The position numbers were made by a program, and so were the translations under genes. This document shows positions 22,879 to 33,877 of a stretch of 64,000 nt of DNA, in pieces. The stretch comes from Setomelanomma holmii (lineage: Eukaryota > Ascomycota > Dothideomycetes > Pleosporales > Phaeosphaeriaceae). The notes below the pieces were generated by a model. The model made no database searches. It saw only the letters and a program-made list of their open reading frames with translations, and had not been told where the DNA came from. Each line of letters begins with the position of its first letter. The first letter of the stretch is position 1. The stretch covers positions 248,001 to 312,000 of the forward strand of contig ML978171.1 of the NCBI GenBank assembly GCA_010015745.1, given 5' to 3'.

Positions 22879-25014
22879 CGTGTCTCAGCTCCTTGTGACT
22901 TCAGCTACGAAAGTCGCATCGCAGTCTTGAATGACGTGACCTTCATCGACTTTTTGGGGAGATCGTACCAATCTACGTCTTTTCGGCATGCGCCCGGTGG
23001 CAGAAACACGAACGTTCGGAGCACCCGAGCCTTAGATGGACGTTACTGATGATCGTTCGCACAGATGCGCTGGGCGGTAACAGTCAAGCTCTCCGTGGCA
23101 GTTCCTGTGGCGTCAGGTGCCAAGCTGTCAGCAGGCGCTTCTAAGCCAAAAAGGCAAGGCACTAGCTGCTGGAATGCGGAGCGATCCGCTCGAAGTACAG
23201 CACCACCGGTCGTTTTGACGGTTGGGATCGGTCAGCTAACGGCGTCAAGATCTCGAGGCGCGAGTGGCTTCGCGCTGTTAAATGGTTGAGACCCACAACG
23301 GACTTGCAGTGCAGCGCGAACCGAGCATCCTCTGCCGCAAGACAATGAACTCTGTCATCCTATAAGAATGACCGAAGCAAGCAATACCGCTCAAGAACAG
23401 AAATGTCTCTCATACATAGCACAAGTCTCTGCGCCGGCGTCGGCGTGCCACTCGCCATCCCATGGGCTATTGTGTAGGGCGGGCCAGGCACGCTGGCGTC
23501 TTGTTGTCATTTCGGACTGGCAGTGATAATACAGCAAACTATAGGCTCCAGAGTGCACATGTCAGGCTTTTTCCGAATCGATTCTGCCTTCAGGACGTTG
23601 AGTTTTGCAAGCGGCAGCACCAATTGTCGATGAACCCACAGCGTGCGTTAACGAGCTTGATATCGAGGGCATTATTATGCGAAGACCCTCGAGATCTACG
23701 AATTGACGTAAGCAATTGTTTCTGGGTTAGCCCTATTGACTGCGTGACGAGCCAATGAACCAGAAACCATGATGGAAGAAATTTAGAAGGATCCGAGACC
23801 GACCACTTGACAGCCATAGCATGATTCATGCTGTCCAGCTCTGCTTCTGGTATAATTCTGGATGAAAGCAGATCTTCACAGGCTGTCCACGGATGACTGG
23901 GGAAAGGATCATGGATTCAGCGTGTATGTCCGGCAGCTGTGGCGGGCAACGGCGTCAATCTCTGGCTGTCAGGATTGCAAGGCATGCGCACTGGATAACG
24001 CATTATCGGGGGTGCTCTGGGCCCCCGTGACAGTCGCATAGACGAACGTCTTCAGACAAGTGGCCTGTCAGGTCCCGTGTCGTCAGCAGGCAATGATGCT
24101 AGCGGACGACCTACCGCGGACGACGGCGGTCGCCAATCAGTAATGACGGGGTTATTTTTCATCGCTCAGCAATGAGAGGCGAGCATCAGTAGTGCGGTTG
24201 GCCCTGGTAGGTTGCAGTACGAAAAGGTACATGTTGAGCCAGCATCGGTAGGCCGTCCATCTTAACGCGGGCCGCATATAGGGTCGGGATGGCACCGATC
24301 AGCCAATATCGTTTTTGATTGCGGGCCTAACCTGCGGCGAGCGCCTTGGGGTGCGTCTGTCAAGCTCGCGGCACCGACGATCCAGCGGCTTCGCGGACTG
24401 TGCTCAACGTGGTATGCTAGTGTGCAGCGGAACCCTGGCAGCTGTAGGGGTGAATTGCTCGGACTGGTGACATGGGTAGAACCACCTTTTGCTCCTGCGC
24501 GCGCACGAACCTGCGTGCCCGGCCACCCATCTCGTTTGCAGCATGTGGTCCAGAGAGTTTTCTGACGCACGATGCAGCTGGACCCGGAGGCAGGACACTC
24601 TGCCCATGCCCGTCCGGTATTGGGCACCCTGCACCTCAAAGCACTGACAATGGACTGTGTTATACCCCGCGGGTGTCCACTAAGATCCAGCGTCGAGGCG
24701 GAGACAGTAGTGGCCGACAGCTATATTGTACCCTGGCGCACCACAGTGGTCAAATGTAGACGGTTGGACAACTGACCTGCATGTCTTTCTTCCATCTTTT
24801 GACGACAGTTCCCAGCCCGGTGCTGAACCTCCTCGACATTGCCAGCCCTTTCCAGACCTGACTGTGCCGCTTTTCGCCACCGTCCTGACATATCCTTAGA
24901 GTCCACGCCTGCCAAAGGACACCCGCCTTCGTCGTTGAGCCTCAGAATCTGCTCTGAAGAGACCGTCTTGTGGTGGAGACAACAACGGGCTCTCGAATTC
25001 CACCAGTCACAGCC

Positions 25015-28000
25015 ATGATGTCGACGAGTCTCCATCAGTACCCGTCGGCATTCAGCCACCTCCCCGCGCCGAACATGGTTGATCATCAACAACACCACCA
25101 TCTTGCCGCGCAGCATATGGGACCATCGCCGCTCGACACACTCGCGCACACATCACAGTACGCGGCTCTGCAGTATCACCAGAATCGACATGTGCTGCCA
25201 AGTGGAAAGACGATCGTCAAGCCCCATCGTCTGCCATACACCAGCGGGCCAATAGCGCCACGCAACCAGCGGGACATGCTCCACGAGCGATCAGGTCGCG
25301 GCAGTGCCACATCTGGACCAGTACGACGCAGGATCAGCCGAGCCTGTGATCAGTGTAATCAATTGAGAACTAAATGCGACGGACGACAAAGGTATTGCAA
25401 CTCTCACTTAGATCTCGCTCTTGTAAGTTATAGCTGACCAGAAGCAGCTGTGCACATTGCATAGGTATGTGGCTCCAAAGTTCGAATACACCGCAGTGGT
25501 GCCTTTTCAGGGTCGAGCCGCGCTCTAACGGCATTTTGGCGGTTTCCGATGCATTTATTGGACCTGCCATAGCTGCTGGTTACCCGAGGTTGGGCTAATG
25601 CCGCGTGTCCATTTCGTCACCTGGGTGGAACCTTGCATGACAGCATTGCTAACACATAACAGAATTTGGTTTGACATGTGAATACATCCGTGAACGCAAA
25701 AAGCGTGGGAAAGCATCAAGAAAAGACCTCGCTCAACAACAAGCTGCGGCCGCTGCGGCCGGCAAAGGCAGCCAAGCTTCAGAAGATTCCGCTAGTGGTA
25801 CTCCGCAACCACAAGACATGATTAGTGAGCCAGCGCACAACAGTAGCCCCATACTCCCTGAGGGCCAAAGGATTTTGCCTGACTTACCTGCTCGCTCTGC
25901 AAGCATGGCCACGACACGAGATTTGGAGGCCACACCAGCATACCAGAACAGGACGATGAGCATGAGCGCTATTGACACGATCCCAGAAAGTGACATGCAT
26001 CACCAAATGGTGGCCAATTTACACCCTATGCAACCTATGCAGCCCCCGCGAATACAGACTCAGGGGCTCCAAATGCACAACCCCGTTCCAGAGTATACTT
26101 CCATGGACGACTTCCATCGTAATCTCACATACCAATCACCCCATCCAATGATGCAAAACAACATGCATCCGATTGTTCCCTCTCACGGTATGGAGTATTC
26201 TGATAGTCCCTATAGCATGATGAGCCCTCAAAGTGCTCATGCGCAAGCGCCCCAGAACCATTTTAGACTGCCCGAAGAGCCTGCCAACATGGGTTACATG
26301 GGTCAGTCACCAGTTGCATCGTCGCCGGGTTGGATGCTACCTTCTCCGTCAACGACCATGTATTCGGGTGCACCGCAACCAAATCTATCTCAACAGTTGA
26401 GATTTCCAGTTCTCCAGCCATTGGTACCACACCTTGCGAACATTATGCCGGTATCTTTGGCGTGCGACTTGCTAGAGTTGTATTTTCAGAGCTCTTCGTC
26501 TGCGTTTATGCAGCCCGTGTCCCCTTATGTTCTCGGATACGTGTTCCGGAAACGCTCTTTTCTCAGGTCGAACAGTCCGCGCATATGCAGTCCGGCACTC
26601 TTGGCAAGTATGCTATGGATTGGATGTTTGACCAGCGAGTCACCTTACCTCACCTCATCGCCATCGGCTCGAAGTCAACTGTCTGAGAAGCTAATCAACC
26701 TCACAATCGGCCTCCTCAAACCCCTCGTGCACCAGACACCGGGCGATTCTGACCCAAGCCCCACGACATTCACGAACGCCGGCCTGGGTAATGGTGTTAC
26801 GATGGGCGGCTTTGGCATGCCGTCGCAAGACTCGGAAATTGGCCTGCGTAAGTAACTCCCATTGGAAATGTATGACCAAGACTAATTCGTTGGCCTGTAG
26901 CGGGCGCACCGGGTGGCCTTGATGATGTAGCCACCTACATGCATCTGGCTATCGTAATATCAGCGAGCGAGTACAAGGCCGCCTCCCTCCGATGGTGGAA
27001 CGCCGCTTGGTCACTTGCAAGGGAATTAAGGCTCGGCAAAGAAGTGCCTGTGACACCTCCACCCGAACCCAATGATGCCGACGCACAAGGCGAGCTCGAT
27101 ATGGATCATTTGGGTGGAGCGCATCCGAATGGACCCAGCAGTTCCGTGGACTTCACTGAAGAGCAACGCGAAGAGCGTAGGCGCATTTGGTGGCTACTGT
27201 ATACGGTCGATCGGTAAGTACTACTGTCTCACGCCATGTAGCGAGTTACACAGACACTAAGCGGCATCTAGCCATCTTGCTCTCTGCTACAACCGACCTC
27301 TTTCGTTGTTGGATGTCGAATGCTCAGGCCTGCTGCAGCCACTTGACGATAACGTATGGCAAGCTGGCGATTTCTTCGTGGACTCCGCTCAATCGTTGCC
27401 AGATTCCACATTTCGCCGAAGAGGTCCTACCTTTGAGTGCACCGGGCACTCCATATTCGGATTTTTCCTACCTTTGATGACCATTCTTGGGGAGATAGTT
27501 GACTTGAACTATGCCCGAAACCACCCAAGATTTGGCACAAAGACTGATTGGGACGATTACGCCTTGGAGATCAGTCAACAACTCATAACCTACGGGCAGT
27601 CCCTGCAAGAGCTTAGGAATCGTGCAGCCAATGAGGCCAATGCGGAAGCCCTCGAGCCGGCACACCCAGGGACACCCTCTGTCAGATCGGTCAACTCTAC
27701 GATGTCAAGAGCGCAGGAGTCATTGATGCACGCAAAGATCGTGGAAGCATATGGCACGCATCTCATGCACACGTTGCACATCCTGCTCAACGGCAAATGG
27801 GACCCGATATCACTCCTGGACGATAACGACCTCTGGATATCTTCGCAAAGCTTCGTCGATGCGACCGGCCATGCTGTGTCCGCAGCGGAGGCTCTAAACG
27901 AGATTCTCGAGCATGATCCCGATCTCAGCTTTATGCCGTTCTTCTTCGGCATATACCTCCTGCAGGGAAGCTTCTTACTGCTATTGATCGCCGACAAGCT

Positions 28001-28347
28001 TCAAGGCGAAGCAAACCCAAACATCGTACGTGCCTGCGAGGTCATTGTGCGGGCGCATGAAGCTTGTATCGTCACGCTCAATACAGAGTATCAGGTGAGT
28101 GTCTCATGTTCCCCAGGTTTTCGAACGACCCGCATTTTAGCCTTTGTTTCGATCACCTCCACACTTTCTTCCGAAATTGATCAGTCATGCTAACAAACAT
28201 GTGCAGCGAAATTTCCGGAAGGTCATGCGCTCTGCCCTGCAGCAAGTGCGTGGTCGAGGCATGGACGAGCATGTGGCGCAACAGCACCGTCGAGAGATGT
28301 TGAGCCTCTACCGCTGGAGTGGTGATGGCTGTGGCCTTGCCCTATGA
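25015..28347 (+). CDS. xlnR: XlnR/Xyr1-type xylanolytic transcriptional activator
   Basis: XlnR is a Zn2Cys6 activator of xylanase, cellulase and pentose-pathway genes in filamentous ascomycetes. I resolve six exons: 25015-25391, 25448-25464 (17 bases), 25663-26847, 26901-27213, 27272-28094 and 28207-28347, giving 951 residues, the usual length. Seen: a His/Gln-rich N-terminus; the zinc cluster with Cys 111, 114, 121, 127, 130, 137 inside RRRISRACDQCNQLRTKCDG and CAHCIEFGLTCEY; the basic linker RERKKRGKASRKD; a long Gln/Met/Pro-rich region; the fungal transcription-factor middle domain (LDDVATYMHLA, EYKAASLRWWNAAWSLAREL, RRRIWWLLYTVDRHLALCYN); and a C-terminus NFRKVMRSALQQVRGR ending LYRWSGDGCGLAL, diagnostic for XlnR. 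All junctions restore these motifs in frame. Confidence 0.96.
25448..25464 (+). other. xlnR: 17-base microexon of xlnR
   Basis: CTGTGCACATTGCATAG lies between CAG and GTATGT and encodes Cys-Ala-His-Cys-Ile with shared codons at both ends. It supplies Cys 127 and Cys 130 of the zinc cluster; without it the frame is lost and the cluster incomplete. Branch sites (AGCTGACC upstream, TGCTAAC before the next exon) support the flanking introns of 56 and 198 bases. Confidence 0.88.
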
Positions 28348-31300
28348 ACATCATCGCCGCCACTCAACAGCTTTTCATGCGCCTCGCATCGCATTCCATG
28401 CAGCATCCCTTCGAACGAGCCTAATTCTTCACCCACACATCTGCGTCATGACTGCGACATGACTGCGACATGAGGTCAAGGGCCGCCAGTTCACATCATC
28501 CAATTTCTTCTTCAAAGCATATCGTCACCACGGTGTGCGGCTTCATGACATGGCTTCAAGTTACCGTGCTTCCTTCCATCCACCCGGCGCACAGGGCACA
28601 CAATTGTGAATGGGTGGCAGGGAATTAGGCGCTTGGCGTACATCGGGATTGGCGCTCTATGGCGCATGGTGGGTGCATGATTCTCAGATATACCTGTCCA
28701 AGCGTTCTTCACATACCACACTTCTCTTCGCCGGCTTTGCGGCACGAAAATCGCGGCGTGGCTTTTGAAGTCGACTTCTCAGGCAAAAGCTTTCACATTG
28801 ATTCACAGTATATGACATACTTTTGAGCGAGCGTTGTACACTACGTTGCAGTGCGGTATTCTCCGTTATGTCTATATGTGCGATTTGTTATACACTTCTC
28901 CTTCTTATTTGGCCGTTCTAAACGAACTCTTATGAAAGAGTGCAGATGGCAGGGGTCGAGACCTCCACTTCGCGTACACAGTAGTGACACCAAACCGGCA
29001 GTTTTTTCAAACAATTTTGCGTGTACACAAATAGCATTTTAGGCAGCTTCGCGCAGTTTTGATATCATCGCCAACGACAAAGGCAACGCCATGACTCAGT
29101 AGCTCAATGTTACAAGCGAGCCCTTTTCGATCCTGTATGATCGTGTCGCCCCACCACCAACCTGCACCTTCTTGGTGCGCTGTAACGCGACTCTGCTTTG
29201 GAGACGGACACGTACGGGTCTGGATGATGGTTACAGCAGACGCGTCTGATGCGCGTGCAAGCAAGGTTGCGCTGCGTGCTGACGTCCGTGCCTCAGCTAT
29301 AGCAGAGCGGCATTATTGAAGGGAATTATCGATGTGCTGGTCTTAGTGATGCACGTGGGACTTCGGGACATTTGGTTGACTTGCGTCTTTCCTGTACGAG
29401 CTTTGGAAATGTTGTCAACTTAAGCGATACTCATTCTAAGTCTTGTTGCCAATATGGAAGAAGCATTGCAGCAGGGCGACAGGATAACATCACGTTTCTG
29501 AAGAATTCTCCTTAAACCCGAGTAAATCAAGGAAATCTTTGAACGACATGTGTCAGATCAATTTGCAAGTACCGGACCGCTTCGGTATTACGAGTTCTGT
29601 TACACGACTGCCCCTTGGCTACCAAACATTGCGCCATTTCCAGCCTTGTGTTGTATCGCACCCTGGTAAGTTAATAGGCATAATACCGGCCCCATTGCCG
29701 TGTGAACCCCGGGAGTGCCGCAATGTTCCCAAAGTTTGGATCTTCTTCCGAGTTGGAGTTCTCATGGTGATTGAAGACTGCTATCGTCTGCCCTCGCCAC
29801 TTGATGTTTCAGTTCGTTGGCCACGATGGTAACAGGCTTGCATTGAGCCGATGATAACACATGAACGTAGACAGAAGTCTCCGAGTGAGTATGGTTCGGA
29901 CATGATCGAACCGTATCGTGAACCACAAGATTGACTGGGTGTGAACCATACTCTTTTGAGTGCGAGCACTGAGAAAGATGGTAGCGATGCTGCAAGCGGG
30001 AAATACAAGGAGAAAGTTCTGTCATGCACCCCAGATCCGTTGAGACTGTCAAGGGCCGATGTCATCGGCCAGCCTCCCGCGAACTCCTTTGCTTGCTTGA
30101 GATGCTGGAAAGCTGTTCCGGGACAGTGCGTTTCCGCACTTGGACAAATATTTAGGCTATCGGTTATACTCCCTGCTCAGATCTTGGACAGCCCATTCTG
30201 ACGCTTTGATCTAACAGTACAAAAGATAGTCTCAAGTGGTGACCGCTCCTTACACCAATCATCAATGTCAGTGGAACATCGTAAGAGAGTCGATGTGTAG
30301 CTGATACAAATATGTCTAGTTCATTGCTTCTTGGCAATGGAAGTTTCCACTCCGTAATATCCGGGCTGCCTAGATATACACGGGCATCTACATGGAGAGA
30401 AGAAAGCTGAGACGAGATCCAGCGAGATCGCAAGTGCAGTCTGCATCCTTCCCATCGTAGCACGGCCATAAACGTTCCGCAAATGTACTTTTCAAGACTT
30501 ACGGTGACAGCAGAGCGCGTACAACATGAACATGATGGCATCGGGTCGTTCTCCCTACTTCCCGTAGCCACAAGAAGACGCAATGAAAACGTTTCTGACA
30601 GCATGCGTCTCGTGGTAGCACAGCAGAACCCGGCGTACTCTAGCACCTTTCGCAGCTACCAAATGGCTCACTGGCCTAGCCAGACGCATGCAGTATGTAT
30701 CTGTGACCGCCTCCACATTTTCAACAGCCTTCTCCACATCTTAGGCCTTCCTTGAACCTTCGATATATTGAGGGGCTCAACTGTTTAGATGAGTCGAGTG
30801 ACCCCACAAGTCGCTCTGCAGATCTATCGTACCGAAGTGCAGTATGAGCACAGGCGGAGAATACTTGATCTGGTAGAAGGCGCACGCTATGCACTCCGCA
30901 GGCCTTTCACTTACGGCCTCCGCGAGTTATGCTAGCGATGTTACGTTGCGGCGAGCGAAACGCGTCTACTGGCTGAAGGCGTTGAAGGGGCAAGCCACGA
31001 TCCGGAATGGCGGATGACTGTAGCAATAGAAGCGGGACAGTGTTCTATAAGAGATCGCCACAAGCCGTAGCGCCACGGGGCCTTCTGGAACCGGTTCTGC
31101 ATGCAGGTCGCTTTCGTGATTCACAAGTTTGCAAGGCACCCCCTAGTTTGTCATGTCAAGGAATTCGAGTACTTAGGCGCGATGTCGGGGCACATCGCAA
31201 TCGAAAGTACTGAACCTCTGGGTTCTCGATTGCTGCGATGACGTGCACCTGGCATGAGGCTTGCATGTGATGTGCGAAATCCGTGCGCATGTTAGCTGAG

Positions 31301-33084
31301 GGAGCGTAGATGTCCGTCGAACGTAATGTAGATAGGGTGACATGCTGGCTGCCACGCTTCCAGGGTGCGATGCACGCGACGCCAGCCCTCAAGGCATCTA
31401 GTTTCACCACAGGCAGAAGCGATATGCAGGATCTGCCCTGGAGAATGTGGGGAACGTGGTGACAAGGATCATCTGGCTCGTGAGCCTGGGTTCCTCAGTA
31501 CCGTTGACTTCTCGTTGTACCTGCAAGTACCTCCGAACAGCGGCCTACCTCGCTACAATTTGCCAGATCCCGACAATCAGGTAACAAGGGTGTTCTTCCA
31601 GGTCAGAGCAGGATTCCCGGTCGACGGATGTGGATGGTAGACCGTTTGGGGCTGGGTGTTGGCTTTAGCCTAAACAGCAGCGGACCGAATTTTGTTGGTG
31701 GTGATGGGCGTCAGTCACTGTGTTATAATAGACATATTATAGGTACCTCTCCCGCTCAGGCGCATAGGCGAGCAGCATAGATTCCAAATCGAACGCTGGC
31801 GTGACTTTGGGGCGAGCGAGAATGAAGTGGCTCCTTTCGAAGAATCAAGGCGTAAATCCTTCGCTATGGCTGGAGGGCCGTCCCGTTGGAAGAGGCGGCT
31901 TATTGCGTCGTCAGATTGTACGCCAGGAAGGAGGCGAAGCACAGAAGGGGAGTTCCATCTCTTCCACACTTTGACGTCAAATTCTTTCAAGGTATATCTC
32001 GATAAAGTGGCCTGCCATCTCGTAGCGACGCCGCTATTGCGAAGAGGCCGGCATATCTTGGATACTGTTCTGTGACCGAGTTTTGCAGATCTATTAGGAT
32101 CTGTTGGATGAGCGTTGCTTCGCGCTTTGCAAACTTGTTCGCAGTGATCGATGGCGCGATTGTCGCTTGACCAGTAAGTGACTGCTAGGTACACCTTGTG
32201 GCTACTGCTTCCGCTTTCGTTGGCCGAATTCCCGAGATATGCGGACAGACAGTATACAAAGAAGACGCCGTGATGCTGTGCTACACCGTGTATGCTGAAA
32301 GGTCGGTCAATCCGGACGAGACTACAGCTAAAGCGGTATGGTTTGGTCAGAACAAGCTTGCAGCTAGCGAAGTGCGTAATCGCGATCCCACAGCTGCATT
32401 ATGTGACCGAGATGCACTTGAAACGTTCAAGGTACTTACGAGAACGTGCTCGTATTATCCCAGCGGCTACATCCTTGCTCCTCCCAGATTCTTGGACTCA
32501 GAGGCCGGTCGCTAATGCAATATAAACAACACTTCTTTGATGACTGAATTGCAACGAGCCAATGAGAAGAATAAGAGGCCATGCTTGGTGTGATAGACGC
32601 TCGTGGAACGGAGTCTACACTGCCTTCTGACCGCATCAAGACGAAACGGCCACGAAAAGTGGGTCAAGCTGGTGTTACATCAACAAAAGCAGACTGAGAG
32701 CAACAGGCGCTCACCGACATCTGTGGAGAGTTATCACGTCAGACAAGGCGCAGAAAAACACATGTCGGCTCTTGACGGCAGCTGCGTTCAATGCTGCGTC
32801 ATCTATCAAAGAACAAGACTTTGATTGCGTCTGCCACGTTTAAGTGCGCTAAATAGCGCCTCAAATCTGTGGCAACTCTTGCGCTTCCAAAGGCCAGCTT
32901 AACCCGTTACGAGCCTATAATATGAATGACTTTCCAAGTTAGACTCTTGGTCCGCCAAGATGTGTGAGGTGCGGTCGAAATGTGGTACACGTATACTCAG
33001 CAGGACGTTGTAATATTAGGAGATCGCCAATGTCATCGAAACGAATTATGAAATGACCAACGATGTAAACGTGACTAGTCTGCT
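28348..33084. other. Long gene-poor region downstream of xlnR
   Basis: This is 4.7 kb without a recognisable gene. Open frames are at most about 160 codons and conflict between strands. A minus-strand frame at about 29007-29195 reads somewhat like protein (AGWWWGDTIIQDRKG) but has no start or partner exon. An 11-base tandem repeat lies at 28447-28473 and a short perfect hairpin at 31179-31198. No transposon termini were noticed. Confidence 0.5.
28447..28473 (+). repeat. 11-base tandem repeat, 2.4 copies
   Basis: CATGACTGCGA occurs twice in direct succession, followed by a partial third copy, about 100 bases after the xlnR stop codon in its presumed 3' untranslated region. Confidence 0.85.
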
Positions 33085-33877
33085 TCACGAGTCATGCGGA
33101 TCTTTCCAGACCGACTCCACCTTGTAGAATGCCCATTCAAGCCATGTGCGGAGACCAGGACTGTGATATTGCTTAATGGACATGCAATAAGCAAGCAGGA
33201 TATTGGACCATCGGGCCAGCTGCCCTGGGTAATCTGGACCTTCGAGAAGCTTTCCGAGTTCATACAATATGTCTTCGCACCGCAATCAATCTGTGGTTTC
33301 GAGCCTCAAGCTTAATGCCACAGCCTTGCTGCGGGGAGAGTGTGGGGATGAGACGATGCAGGGGCTTCGGCAGCCAGCTTTCAAGTTTGCCAAAGGTCCT
33401 TCCGGAACTTGACGTGGCCGCGTCAACGAAGAGATGACGAAGGCTCAAGAGGTTCCGAGACTGTAATGGATCGAGGCGTGAGCATGAAAGGCTAATCTCG
33501 AGGGTATGCTCTACCGATACGAAGTACTTGAGCGGCAGGTAGCCACTATACATCGTATCGACCTTGGCAAACGCACGAGAGCTTGGTTGGCGTCGCACAA
33601 AGCCGCAGGCACATGACCTCATGGTTTTGGCAAACGTCTCCAGGCAGAGGCGTCCCAAGTTGGCAGACGACGACGGTACGGGAAGACAAATACGAAAGAA
33701 CAAGGTGGTACACGGTGATCGTAGGTTGCTGACAGGGTTGTTGAAGGCTGCATGCAAAGCATACAACTTGCGTGGTCCCTGACTGCACGTCGGCACCTTG
33801 GACGTAGGTTCCGGGGGATCTGCACACCCTGAAAGCCTCGAAACTCGTTGATACTGTGCCTGGAGAGACTTTCGCAT
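33085..33877 (-). pseudogene. Candidate decayed or frameshifted gene of unknown family
   Basis: On the minus strand an ATG at 33877 opens a 205-residue frame whose second half reads as ordered protein (EHTLEISLSCSRLDPL, SLRHLFVDAAT, KLESWLPKPLHRL) and ends at 33260. The frame one base over continues from about 33285 to 33085 with equally protein-like sequence (EDILYELGKLLEGPDYPG, TWLEWAFYKVESVW). Skipping one base near 33283, in a GG pair, joins them. Together they make about 270 residues with helices and several Trp, reminiscent of uncharacterised fungal proteins of the F-box or 2EXR neighbourhood, though no motif proves it. This is the only locus in the gene-poor region that looks coding. 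Confidence 0.4.

Larger units (their letters stand above)
20125..25014. other. Long gene-poor region upstream of xlnR
   Basis: This is 4.9 kb with no recognisable gene on either strand. The longest open frames (137 and 182 codons around 20.8-21.8 kb) overlap each other in different frames and do not read as known proteins. The base composition is not the A/T-rich pattern of RIP-mutated transposons, and I saw no terminal repeats or transposase motifs. A TATAAATA box lies at 22871-22878 and an 11-G run at 22744-22754. At least the last kilobase should belong to the xlnR promoter. Confidence 0.5.

Noticed and set aside
31179..31198. Perfect 7-base inverted repeat with 6-base loop
   Set aside because: Short hairpins like this are expected by chance in several kilobases; there is no T-tract or nearby gene end.
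32198..32515. 105-codon plus-strand frame considered as an RNase H-like transposon remnant
   Set aside because: It starts with GTG, and no catalytic Asp/Glu pattern or neighbouring transposon sequence could be matched.
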